DNA of 15,683 bases from Haemophilus parainfluenzae (GTDB lineage Bacteria; Pseudomonadota; Gammaproteobacteria; Enterobacterales; Pasteurellaceae). The notes under the pieces were generated by a model that saw only the letters and a program-made list of their open reading frames with translations, ran no database searches and was not told the DNA's origin. Shown one piece after another: positions 6,090 through 12,230 of the stretch. The stretch's first letter is position 1, and every line of letters begins with the position of its first letter. The DNA is taken from positions 1 to 15,683 of the forward strand of contig JAGZRY010000016.1 in the NCBI GenBank assembly GCA_018381425.1. Direction: 5' to 3'. The translations under genes were made by a program, and so were the position numbers.

Positions 6090-6884
6090 TTAGTCTAATA
6101 CGCCCTCGTAGAAATCTACGTCGGTAATATTGGCTTTCAATTTTTCCAATGTTGTATTAAACGCGTCTTCAACCACTTTTTCCGGATTGATTAATTCGTA
6201 CCACAAGAATAGCAAACCGTCCTTAATACGATAACGAATGCGCGCTTTTACTTGGTAGTAATCGCCGTTATGGAATGGTTGGATGCCCAACACAATTTCT
6301 TCTGGTAGTTTTGCGTTGCCACCACCAGTTTTTTCGTCTGTGTAGGTAAATGACATAGTACCGTCTTGTAAGCGTTTAACCGATTTAAATTCAGATTTTC
6401 GGGTTTCTTCGAAGGCGAGCACCATTGCCAACAATTCGGCACCGTTTACGATATTGCCGTCAGTTGCGATGCAATGAATGTTGTTTTCCAAAAATGCACC
6501 AAATTCAACTTGGCTCATTGCCTGTTTGTCTTTATGCGCCCATTCTTTCCAATCTTTTGAGTAAGGACAATTGTAGGTTGCGGTATGGTCACCCCAACGT
6601 GGATTAGCTGGGTCTGCGTGGTAGTCGAAAACTGCGGTAATTTCCAATTCATCTAAGTCGGCAAAAATAGCGGTGCCGGCCACCTTGAATTTGTTGGAGT
6701 AATCAATTAAGGACTGTTCGGTTCTTAAGTTCAGATTTTGACGCAAACGGTTCGGTGCAGGCTGTAATTTTTCCAACGATTCGACGCTGAACTCGTTATT
6801 TAAAATAACGGCTTTATAGCCATCTTCAACAGGCAGTCCATTGATCGCAAGTTTGGCAATATCGTTTACGGTTGTTTTTTCCAT
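6090..6884 (-). CDS. DUF2303 (YfdQ-like) phage protein
   Basis: 264 residues. The ATG at 6884 is preceded by GAGG. The middle section (GTAIFADLDELEITAVFDYHADP, here GTAIFADLDELEIT / AVFDYHADP; then WGDHTATYNCPYSKDWKEW) fits the DUF2303/YfdQ family of lambdoid phage proteins, whose biochemical role is unknown. The C-terminal half (FHNGDYYQVKARIRYRI, LLFLWYELINPEKVVEDAF) is also typical. It has no membrane span. It stands alone between two terminators, with a 119-residue gene upstream. Confidence 0.85.
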   Translation of the reverse strand: MEKTTVNDIAKLAINGLPVEDGYKAVILNNEFSVESLEKLQPAPNRLRQNLNLRTEQSLIDYSNKFKVAGTAIFADLDELEITAVFDYHADPANPRWGDHTATYNCPYSKDWKEWAHKDKQAMSQVEFGAFLENNIHCIATDGNIVNGAELLAMVLAFEETRKSEFKSVKRLQDGTMSFTYTDEKTGGGNAKLPEEIVLGIQPFHNGDYYQVKARIRYRIKDGLLFLWYELINPEKVVEDAFNTTLEKLKANITDVDFYEGVLD

Positions 6885-6915
6885 TTGTTTTTCCTCTTAT
6901 GGAGTTAATAAAAAA

Positions 6916-6935
6916 AGCCTGTCGTGTGATAGGCT
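6916..6935 (-). terminator. Rho-independent terminator
   Basis: AGCCTGTC (6916-6923) and GATAGGCT (6928-6935) pair over 8 bp with one G-T wobble and a GTGT loop. On the minus strand it is followed by TTTTTT. It ends the 119-residue gene. Confidence 0.85.
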
Positions 6936-6953
6936 GGTGATTAAGATTTACGA

Positions 6954-7313
6954 TTAAGCTGCGGCGGAGCTGTTAACGATTTTCAGACAGCTTGCCGGTT
7001 TATCTTCGACGGTTTTCAAATCCATTTTAAGTTGGCTTGGGTCATCGAAAAGCACGTCACCGTCAGCCGTTGAGAACACAATGCTTTCTTCGCGATCCAA
7101 TTCAGGGATTTTTGAATTAACCATTGGTGTGATTTTGATTTGGTTTTCGGTGCGCGTATTAAGCATGGATACTTTCAGGCTTAATGTTAGCGTCCCTTGT
7201 TTTCGAGTTTCGCGGACCGCCTTAATTACTTCCGCGAGTGTAGAAGTTAATTCTGCGTTTAATTCGCCGCGATTAAGTTGAGATAATGTTTTATCAAAGT
7301 TAGTTTTGCTCAT
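6954..7313 (-). CDS. Phage protein of unknown function (119 aa)
   Basis: 119 residues from ATG 7313, preceded by the full AGGAGG. The N-terminal third is helical (FDKTLSQLNRGELNAELTST). A beta-rich part follows (GTLTLSLKVSML, NQIKITPMVNSKIP, ESIVFSTADGDVLF). It lies directly before DUF2303, an association I recall in other lambdoid phages. No function is known to me. A very strong ribosome site suggests high expression. Confidence 0.75.
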   Translation of the reverse strand: MSKTNFDKTLSQLNRGELNAELTSTLAEVIKAVRETRKQGTLTLSLKVSMLNTRTENQIKITPMVNSKIPELDREESIVFSTADGDVLFDDPSQLKMDLKTVEDKPASCLKIVNSSAAA

Positions 7314-7354
7314 GCGAGCCTCCTGTTATTTAAGTGTTGTTTGTAAATAAAAGA

Positions 7355-7377
7355 AAACCCGCCTTGTTAGCGGGTTT
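7355..7377 (-). terminator. Rho-independent terminator
   Basis: AAACCCGC (7355-7362) and GCGGGTTT (7370-7377) with a 7-base loop. On the minus strand it is followed by TCTTTTATTT. It ends the frameshifted gene at 7393-7790. Confidence 0.85.
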
Positions 7378-7392
7378 GGTAGTTATTCTTTA

Positions 7393-7790
7393 TTAAGAAT
7401 AATATTTTATTTTTTCATATTCCTGAAAATCCATTCCAGTTATAGCCTCAATGGCTCTTATAGCTTCATCTTTTGTTTTGTAATAAGCCCCAAATTTATA
7501 TTTTTGTTCAGATACATTTCTTGCCGCGACTTTTAGCACTTGAAATCCGTGATAAGCAGACGGCTGATCTATTCTGTAAACCCATTTCAAATTTATGGTT
7601 TCATTTACGTTGTAAATAGGGCGCATGGGTTTTGTGTAATCAACTTCATTAACCTGGGAAATATCAGGTACTGGTTGCCATTTATCAAGCTTGGGACACG
7701 CATAAGTTCGCCACCACACAATGCGTAAAGTGTATGACCTAAATCGCACTGTAAATCTTGTCCTGTAACGATTTGAATAATTTTTCTCAT
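7393..7790 (-). pseudogene. Small phage gene interrupted by a one-base frameshift
   Basis: The minus-strand frame starting at ATG 7790 (AAGGAA well spaced upstream) reads MRKIIQIVTGQDLQ then LGHTLYALCGGELMRVPSL and loses sense. The next frame carries KLDKWQPVPDISQ and continues to a sensible end at 7393 (AIRAIEAITGMDFQEYEKIKYYS, broken as AIRAIEAITGMDF / QEYEKIKYYS). Restoring one base in the GGG run at 7693-7695 (CCC on the coding strand) joins them as MRVPKLDKWQPVPD, about 132 residues. The start is coupled to the end of the exonuclease gene. No family is recognised. It may be a real inactivating deletion or a base-call error in a homopolymer. The sequence at the shift is not a classic slippery heptamer, so programmed frameshifting is less likely. 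Confidence 0.6.
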
Positions 7791-7792
7791 AT

Positions 7793-8404
7793 TCATTCCT
7801 TATACGCTTTCAGCGTTTTAACAAATTGCGGGATATGTTCGTCAAAGGCTTTCATTAATTTTTCATCGCGCGCGGCGGTGAACAGATAAAGCGTTTGTTT
7901 TTGATATTCTGGGCAGTAACTTACAAAGTCCCAAGTTTCGTAGCCCGTTACCCATAAATTCGCCTGCACCTGTATCACGTACTCAGCCGGCACGCCACCC
8001 TCAAGCAAATAGCGGATATGAGTACTCATTTTCGGGCATTTGATTTCAAGCCCTTTTTTGAGCGACGGAATTAATCCGTCGGGACTAACCATAACTTCGC
8101 GGTCTTCATTGAGATACACGCCACCGACCTGTATAACGTCATTGCCGGTTAAAAACTCGTAAGCGGCGCGCGCCTGCGGTTCTAACTGATTGCCGCGCTC
8201 CATAAAGCCGGATTTAAACGTATCGCCACCGCCTAAAATGCTTTCTTCGATCAGCTCAGCCATATATTTAATATAACTTGCCGATTTCTTGCCGGTAGCG
8301 GTGACGATATTTTCAAAACCAGTCGCGGTCGGAATGCCTAACCTTGCAGCCAGCCATTCTTCCGAGCCTTGTTCGCAATCTAGGGTTATTAATCCGTCGA
8401 TCAT
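7793..8404 (-). CDS. exo: YqaJ/lambda-type phage exonuclease
   Basis: 203 residues from ATG 8404, which overlaps the bet stop in an ATGA junction. The fold is the lambda exonuclease/YqaJ nuclease. The N-terminal QGSEEWLAARLGIPTAT is followed by MERGNQLEPQARAAYE (residues 68-83) and the metal-binding catalytic set D109 (SPDGL), E120 and K122 (LEIKCP). QVQANLWVTG lies at about 145-154. Such enzymes digest one strand of a DNA end 5' to 3' and leave a 3' single strand. Bet, encoded directly upstream and coupled to it, anneals that strand. Together they make phage recombination and concatemers. Confidence 0.93.
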   Translation of the reverse strand: MIDGLITLDCEQGSEEWLAARLGIPTATGFENIVTATGKKSASYIKYMAELIEESILGGGDTFKSGFMERGNQLEPQARAAYEFLTGNDVIQVGGVYLNEDREVMVSPDGLIPSLKKGLEIKCPKMSTHIRYLLEGGVPAEYVIQVQANLWVTGYETWDFVSYCPEYQKQTLYLFTAARDEKLMKAFDEHIPQFVKTLKAYKE

Positions 8405-9186
8405 AGCGGGATATTATCTCCAAGATTTTCATCATTGTTTTGGGCGGCGCTTTCCCGCGCGTCCAGTTTGCGATTTAATTTACCGATAAAATCGACCGCA
8501 CTTTGTGTTGATAGTCTTTCGATGCTATCCGCACCGTAATAAGCGAGAGCTTTCTCAACGTCCTGACCGGTAACTTCGATCAGTTGTTGTAGAGTTTGTA
8601 ACTGCTCGGCAGTAATAAATTCTATGGGTTTAACATCAATTACGTTTTGTTTCGGCGTTACGTTAATTGGCTCTTTTTGCGCTTCGGCAATGCGATCGGC
8701 TTCGTCTTGGTCATAAATACCGGTAAAACCGAAAGCAAGACGCGCGCACTGGATCATTGCTTTGTGGCGGAGCATACGTTTAGGGTGAGTTTTCCACGGC
8801 CCCATATCGCGGTAACATTCGCTCATATATTCAGTGACCGAAATCGGCTTGGAGCGGTCTTTGCGGTAGATGCGACAAGTGCATTTTTCATCGTCGAGGT
8901 CGAACTCGATTCCGTCGAATTGCGGATTTTCGTTTAAAATCCGCGCCCAACCGTCCACACCAACAATCGGCACAATACCGTTGCTTTTATCGGGGAAAGC
9001 GTAGATTTCTTTCGTCCAAGGATTTAATCCGTATTGATTGGCAACAATTAAAAGTGCGGTCATTTGGCTGTCGTTTACAGTGCCTTTGAATGCCGTATTT
9101 TTTAACGTGGTCATCAGATCTGAACCGTCGGCAATTTCAAATCGGTTAGCTAATTTTTGCGAAAGTGCTTGTAATGTTGTTGCCAT
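8401..9186 (-). CDS. bet: Phage recombination protein Bet (RecT family)
   Basis: 261 residues from ATG 9186, with AAAGGA upstream. The RecT/Bet core covers about residues 25-165: GTVNDSQMTALLIVANQYGL, NPWTKEIYAFPDK, GIVPIVGVDGWARI and GPWKTHPKRMLRHKAMIQCA. The last is the family's most conserved segment. A charged variable tail follows. It binds and anneals complementary single strands produced by the adjacent exonuclease. Its stop overlaps the exonuclease start by 4 bases, which points to equal dosage of the pair. Confidence 0.95.
   Translation of the reverse strand: MATTLQALSQKLANRFEIADGSDLMTTLKNTAFKGTVNDSQMTALLIVANQYGLNPWTKEIYAFPDKSNGIVPIVGVDGWARILNENPQFDGIEFDLDDEKCTCRIYRKDRSKPISVTEYMSECYRDMGPWKTHPKRMLRHKAMIQCARLAFGFTGIYDQDEADRIAEAQKEPINVTPKQNVIDVKPIEFITAEQLQTLQQLIEVTGQDVEKALAYYGADSIERLSTQSAVDFIGKLNRKLDARESAAQNNDENLGDNIPL
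8495..8503 (-). repeat. Uptake signal in bet
   Basis: ACCGCACTT, the complement of the Haemophilus-type word, in the 3' part of bet. Confidence 0.85.
9052..9060 (+). repeat. Uptake signal in bet
   Basis: AAGTGCGGT in the 5' part of bet, in codons for MTALL. Confidence 0.85.
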
Positions 9187-9192
9187 TTTTAT

Positions 9193-10137
9193 TTATCCTT
9201 TAAGTGGTTTTAGTGTTACTTCGTATTTGTCGCCGTACACGGCTTTAACTTCGCGCGCGATAGTTACTGCGTCAGCTTGCGGCATCGGCGGTAATGAAAT
9301 TTGGATAACAAAGCCGTGATTTTCTACCGCGCTTTGCGCCGGTGCTGCAGGTTGGTTTTGCGCTTTCATTTCCTGCGCGACCGCCGCCGCTTCCGCCTGT
9401 ACTTTTGCCTGTTCTTCCGCTTCCAGCTTGGCTTTCTCGGCTGCCGCTTCGGCGTCTGCCTTGCGTTGTGCTTCGCGTTGCTTTTCATCTTCGATACGCT
9501 GCGCCACAATTTCTTCCAAGTCGTCTTCACCGGCAATCAATTTAACCGCGTCGCTGAACAGATATTCGTGTGAGATTGGGATAAGTTTTAGCCGCGATTG
9601 TAGGCGTGCGATTTCTGACATTAATTCGGCAAGTACCAACGCTTTTTCTGCGTTTACCGCTTTAGTCAATCCGTCAATGGTGCGTTTGTTTTTCGTCGCG
9701 TCATTAATTCGTTTTTTCAATGTGTCTTTTGGCATGGTAAATTCAAGTGCAAGCGAGATAGCACTTTCACCGCATGCCGAATTGCGCGTATCGAGGATTT
9801 CAATTATCGCCGCGTTCGCGATATTGTCCTTAATTGATGCCTCTTTTTCTTTCACCAACTTATCACGCGACAATCGCTCTTGACGAAAACGTTCTGCGAT
9901 AGCTTCGGCTTGTGCGATTAGTTCGTTAATATCGCCTTGCTGTGCGTTTTTAATCGCTGCGCGGGTCTTATCTTCCAGCTCTTTGAGGATTTTTACCTCT
10001 TCTTTCGCGCGCCCGAAATCTTCGTCCGTTTCAAAGGACTGTGTAAGCGTAGATAAAAACTGTTCTGCTTGTTTTTCAAAGTCGGTAATATTGGTTGAAA
10101 GCACACGGCTTTCGGTGGATAGAATCAGATCTAACAT
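9193..10137 (-). CDS. Coiled-coil phage protein upstream of bet, unknown function
   Basis: 314 residues from ATG 10137, preceded by AAGGAAATT; an in-frame start 11 codons earlier lacks a ribosome site. The first 200 residues are mostly charged helix (DEDFGRAKEEVKILKELEDK, KEKEASIKDNIANAA). Residues about 215-270 form an Ala/Glu/Gln/Lys-rich coiled coil (EDEKQREAQRKADAEAAAEK). A short globular end follows (GFVIQISLPPMPQADAVTIA). The layout recalls DUF1351-like proteins found before RecT genes, but I cannot assign it firmly. It ends 6 bases before bet and is probably part of the recombination module, in the place where lambda carries gam on the other side of bet. Confidence 0.8.
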   Translation of the reverse strand: MLDLILSTESRVLSTNITDFEKQAEQFLSTLTQSFETDEDFGRAKEEVKILKELEDKTRAAIKNAQQGDINELIAQAEAIAERFRQERLSRDKLVKEKEASIKDNIANAAIIEILDTRNSACGESAISLALEFTMPKDTLKKRINDATKNKRTIDGLTKAVNAEKALVLAELMSEIARLQSRLKLIPISHEYLFSDAVKLIAGEDDLEEIVAQRIEDEKQREAQRKADAEAAAEKAKLEAEEQAKVQAEAAAVAQEMKAQNQPAAPAQSAVENHGFVIQISLPPMPQADAVTIAREVKAVYGDKYEVTLKPLKG

Positions 10138-10150
10138 AGTAATTTCCTTT

Positions 10151-10444
10151 TTAGTCCTGGTCATAATCATTCATTCTTGCGTTTAATTCACGCTCTGCGA
10201 TTTTCTTAATCGCCTCTTGTCTATAAGACTCATAACTTGCGCCGCTACCAATAGCAAGCCAGAAATTATCGTTATCACACAACATTTCCGTGAGTTCGTG
10301 ATAATGCGTTTTGTCGCCTTGTTTTAAATCATTGTCAATTTCAGTGATAACTTCATTTAAAGCAATTTCATAGCCTGCTTGCCAATCCACTTCACGTTGG
10401 TTAGCCGAATCAATCTGGGAGTAATAATCAGCGTAAGGTTTCAT
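10151..10444 (-). CDS. Small acidic phage protein of unknown function (97 aa)
   Basis: 97 residues from ATG 10444. The start overlaps the preceding stop by one base (TAATG), and TTGGAG lies upstream. It is acidic and helical (REVDWQAGYEIALNEVITEI, RQEAIKKIAERELNARMND), with no membrane span. It ends 13 bases before the start of the coiled-coil gene. No family is recognised. Confidence 0.75.
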   Translation of the reverse strand: MKPYADYYSQIDSANQREVDWQAGYEIALNEVITEIDNDLKQGDKTHYHELTEMLCDNDNFWLAIGSGASYESYRQEAIKKIAERELNARMNDYDQD

Positions 10445-10761
10445 TATTTACTCCAAGTGCGGTTAATTTCTGCTTGTTTTTGTGCGGTATAAGACTGCAG
10501 TTCTTTTTCTGCTGCTAGTGTGAGATTAGGCGGTAAACATACGCTGTTTTCATATATGCCACCTTTTAGTTCACACTGTGTCTCTGCTTGAATTTGTTGG
10601 CTTAATTCGTTGTCGTGCCAGTCTGTTTGGTTAGCTTTTGCACCTAGACTGATAACTGCGGACACAATGATTGCACCAAATAGACAAGTTATAATTTTCA
10701 ATGCTTTTTCAGTGCCTGTCATAAAGTATGTAAAACTGTTTTTAAGTTGATGTTTTTTCAT
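10444..10761 (-). CDS. Small membrane-anchored or exported phage protein (105 aa)
   Basis: 105 residues from ATG 10761, preceded by GAGG. A basic N-terminus is followed by one hydrophobic segment at about residues 20-42 (ALKIITCLFGAIIVSAVISL then GAKA). The rest is soluble, with two cysteines (TQCELKGGIYENSVC), which could form a disulphide if it lies in the periplasm. The SLGAKA-N end of the hydrophobic part could be a signal-peptidase site, or the segment may stay as an anchor. It is coupled to the next gene by TAATG. The uptake word AAGTGCGGT at 10455-10463 falls in its last codons. Confidence 0.75.
   Translation of the reverse strand: MKKHQLKNSFTYFMTGTEKALKIITCLFGAIIVSAVISLGAKANQTDWHDNELSQQIQAETQCELKGGIYENSVCLPPNLTLAAEKELQSYTAQKQAEINRTWSK
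10455..10463 (+). repeat. Uptake signal at a gene end
   Basis: AAGTGCGGT in the last codons (NRTW) of the 105-residue membrane protein gene. Confidence 0.85.
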
Positions 10762-10789
10762 TTTTAACCTCGATTTTGGCGTAAAAAAA

Positions 10790-10809
10790 GCCCACCTGTT
10801 ACAGTGGGC
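10790..10809 (-). terminator. Rho-independent terminator
   Basis: GCCCAC (10790-10795) and GTGGGC (10804-10809), extended by TG/CA past a bulged base. On the minus strand it leads into TTTTTTT. It separates the 105-residue gene from the gene at 10981-11223. Confidence 0.8.
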
Positions 10810-10832
10810 GAATAACCTAAGGAACCAAAATT

Positions 10833-11021
10833 ATGAAAACTACATGAGTTTTTAAGCCCTCATGCTCGGCTAAGACAGTAACCACAAGTGCGGCGATTAG
10901 CGGAAGAAACTCTAAAAAACTCGGCTTGTTCATCAAAACGTTATCAGCAGAGCTGGAAAGCTTAGATGAAAACACCGATGTTATTCGCCTTTTGAGCATG
11001 TATCAGCCTGAATCAAAATAA
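10833..11021 (+). pseudogene. Small plus-strand gene with a stop at codon 5
   Basis: AAGGA then ATG at 10833 opens a frame MKTT, meets TGA at 10845-10847, then continues without a stop for 57 codons to TAA at 11019-11021. The downstream part reads like a real protein (SAKTVTTSAAISGRNSKKLG, LFIKTLSAELESLDENTDVI, RLLSMYQPESK). A single C-to-T change, CGA to TGA, would explain the break. The gene lies antisense to the leftward operon, like the SieB-like gene. The opposite-strand frame here (10817-10999) is open too but has a weak ribosome site and a serine-rich, antisense-looking composition. Family unknown. Confidence 0.45.
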
Positions 11022-11223
11022 AGGCTTTACATAATGATTCAGCCAATTCAAGCGGCGTTAAACTTGTATTTTTAGACGCACTTTCTAAAACGGCCTGTTT
11101 TATTTTGGACTTATCAGAATCTGACAGGCTGTTTTCTTCAATCTTCAATGTCAATTCTTTGGGATTGCCAAGCTGATCATTGACTATTGCAAGACGAACA
11201 ATTTCAAAGGTTTTGTTTGCCAT
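10981..11223 (-). CDS. Small phage protein of unknown function (80 aa)
   Basis: 80 residues from ATG 11223, chosen because AAGGAG lies upstream; the frame stays open to 11370 but that part runs through a terminator-like hairpin. The sequence has a strand-like N-terminus (FEIVRLAIVNDQLGNPKELT) and a helical C-terminus (TPLELAESLCKAFILIQADT). No family is recognised. Its 3' end overlaps the end of the broken plus-strand gene by 41 bases. Confidence 0.75.
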   Translation of the reverse strand: MANKTFEIVRLAIVNDQLGNPKELTLKIEENSLSDSDKSKIKQAVLESASKNTSLTPLELAESLCKAFILIQADTCSKGE

Positions 11224-11248
11224 TTTGTTTTCTCCTTTCTTTTCCATT

Positions 11249-11278
11249 AAAAACCGCACTCTTATAAATGCAGTTTTT
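11249..11278 (-). terminator. Probable terminator or attenuator before the 80-residue gene
   Basis: AAAAACCGCA (11249-11258) and TGCAGTTTTT (11269-11278) pair over 10 bp with one mismatch and a 10-base loop. On the minus strand it ends in TTTTT, 26 bases before the ATG at 11223. The left arm is a near uptake signal (ACCGCACTC). Confidence 0.6.
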
Positions 11279-11308
11279 AATGTACCGTCTCTCCGGTATG
11301 TCACGCTG

Positions 11309-11471
11309 TTATGAAGCCGCGTTTGCTTGTATTTTTTCACCCACCGTAACTCCACTTTCGGCAACTGCACCGTTTTTCACTGGCTTCGTAATTGGCGGAC
11401 TTAAAACTTGTCGTTGCATAGTAGGGTAGGGCTTTCAATCTACACGACCACTGCGCACCGTTATGCGACAA
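11309..11471 (-). other. Overlapping short frames, possible Ash/Icd-like regulatory peptides
   Basis: Two short minus-strand frames overlap here: 44 residues from TTG 11471 to TGA 11337 (LSHNGAQWSCRLKALPYYAT, four cysteines), and 36 residues from ATG 11419 to TAA 11309 (MQRQVLSPPITKPVKNGAVA). A third frame runs through to the 80-residue gene. None has a good ribosome site. The mosaic of overlapping short frames recalls the Ash / Icd-like peptide regions of P4-like and lambdoid elements, but I cannot verify a match. It could equally be a noncoding RNA. Confidence 0.3.
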
Positions 11472-11475
11472 GTTT
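11404..11475. repeat. Long-range inverted repeat, candidate structured RNA
   Basis: AAACTTGTCG (11404-11413) and CGACAAGTTT (11466-11475) are perfect 10-bp arms. A second paired stretch lies just inside (GCATA 11416-11420, TATGC 11462-11466) after a small bulge. The enclosed 40 or so bases contain the palindrome TGCGCA and GTAG/CTAC pairs, so a branched fold is possible. Confidence 0.5.
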
Positions 11476-11552
11476 CTTTAACCAAATTGTCTAAAACTCA
11501 AAACAGGTTAATGATGAGTGCCTTTCTTTATACTTGTAAGGCTCAAGTCCTC

Positions 11553-11581
11553 TTGTATGCGACTACATCGAGGAATATAAT
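11553..11581 (+). promoter_or_regulatory. Promoter of the SieB-like gene
   Basis: TTGTAT (11553-11558), 17 bases, then a perfect TATAAT (11576-11581). Start of transcription is expected near 11588, about 30 bases before the ATG. One copy of a 10-bp direct repeat lies in the spacer and the other at the start point, so it may be repressible. Confidence 0.7.
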
Positions 11582-11597
11582 GCTCTCTGCGACTACA
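11558..11597 (+). repeat. Direct repeat TGCGACTACA flanking the -10 box
   Basis: Identical 10-mers at 11558-11567 and 11588-11597, spaced 30 bases (about three helical turns). They lie on either side of TATAAT. The spacing places both on one face of the helix, as expected for binding sites of one regulator. They are unlike the CI/Cro operators. Confidence 0.6.
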
Positions 11598-11616
11598 ATT
11601 TAATCAGAGGAACATC

Positions 11617-12141
11617 ATGGAAGAGTACGCCAAGTTACTTAATACCATACTTACCAAGGTAGTTTTTAATCACATGACTATGTTCTTCGTTTTCTTGTTT
11701 GTTGGCTTTACGTTCATTCCGCCCGAATTAACGTTGTATCTCGACGCAAAAACACCGGCATTCTTTCCTGATTGGTTCACGCTTGCCAATTTCGGTTCTT
11801 TAATTTTTGCGTTGGTTTCTACCATGATTTGGATTCTTATTTCTAAAGCGACCAAATCAATTATTTCAAAACTACATGAATCATTAAAAACTAATTCAGA
11901 GCAAGCTAGATTAATCAATCTACTTCATAATTTATCAACAGAAGAGCAACATGTTCTTGCGATGTCCTGTCTTAATGAGCGAATTATTTTCCCAGATGAC
12001 AGAACTAAGTTAGCCATTGAAAAACTCTTGTCAAAAGAACTTATTTCGCACGGCTGGACTAATGATAAATACGAGTTAAATCCACTTATTCGCAATGTTG
12101 TTCTTGCTGAGCTTGATAAACAGATGAATTCCCATCACTAA
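11617..12141 (+). CDS. sieB: Superinfection exclusion protein B-like membrane protein
   Basis: 174 residues. The ATG at 11617 follows AGAGGA. There are two membrane spans near residues 20-37 (MTMFFVFLFVGFTFIP) and 57-76 (NFGSLIFALVSTMIWILIS). A cytoplasmic helical domain follows, with NLSTEEQHVLAMSCLNE and LAIEKLLSKELI. Length, two N-terminal spans and the 'LS-EE--VL' domain fit the SieB family, which aborts infection by related phages. It lies on the plus strand, opposite to the leftward early operon, behind its own near-consensus promoter. It is therefore probably expressed in the lysogen and opposed by leftward transcription during lytic growth. Its 3' end faces a boxA-like site. Confidence 0.75.
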   Translation: MEEYAKLLNTILTKVVFNHMTMFFVFLFVGFTFIPPELTLYLDAKTPAFFPDWFTLANFGSLIFALVSTMIWILISKATKSIISKLHESLKTNSEQARLINLLHNLSTEEQHVLAMSCLNERIIFPDDRTKLAIEKLLSKELISHGWTNDKYELNPLIRNVVLAELDKQMNSHH

Positions 12142-12156
12142 CCTGTTTCAAATTTT

Positions 12157-12177
12157 TAAAGAGCGTTGCCTTTCGGC
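12157..12177 (-). promoter_or_regulatory. boxA-like antitermination site with adjacent hairpin
   Basis: On the minus strand CGCTCTTTA (12165 down to 12157) equals the boxA consensus of lambdoid nut sites and rRNA leaders. The small hairpin GCC-GAAA-GGC (12177 down to 12168) is just upstream of it. It lies in the leftward early transcript, after the first gene. In lambda nut sites the hairpin follows boxA, so the order here is reversed and the hairpin may not be a boxB. Confidence 0.5.
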
Positions 12178-12198
12178 TTGGTTGTAAAACCTTTATTC

Positions 12199-12219
12199 AA
12201 GCCCTCGCGGTGAGGGCTT
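12199..12219 (-). terminator. Hairpin after the first leftward gene, possible terminator
   Basis: AAGCCCTC (12199-12206) and GAGGGCTT (12212-12219) form a perfect 8-bp stem with a 5-base loop, 11 bases after the stop of the 81-residue gene. No T-tract follows on either strand, so it may be a weak or antiterminated terminator. Confidence 0.55.
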
Positions 12220-12230
12220 AGTAAAGATTC

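Larger units (their letters stand above)
11224..11616. other. Stretch without a firmly supported gene
   Basis: It holds, from left to right: a terminator-like hairpin, the overlapping short frames with the long-range inverted repeat, about 75 bases with nothing recognisable, and the plus-strand promoter with direct repeats for the SieB-like gene. Confidence 0.6.

Noticed and set aside
7690..7700. Programmed -1 frameshift in the small gene after exo
   Set aside because: The sequence C-CCA-AGC is not a proper slippery heptamer and no strong stimulatory hairpin follows; a one-base deletion or read error is simpler.
8647..9319. Plus-strand frames of about 90 residues opposite bet
   Set aside because: bet is unmistakable on the minus strand; these have no starts with ribosome sites and no domain.
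9301..9883. Several long plus-strand frames opposite the coiled-coil gene
   Set aside because: They are complements of an Ala/Glu-rich coiled coil, rich in Arg, Phe and Cys or in Ser, and lack ribosome sites.
10817..10999. Minus-strand 60-residue frame with a hydrophobic middle
   Set aside because: The ribosome site is weak, the composition looks like an antisense reading, and it overlaps the end of the preceding gene. The plus-strand reading is more protein-like, although it contains a stop.
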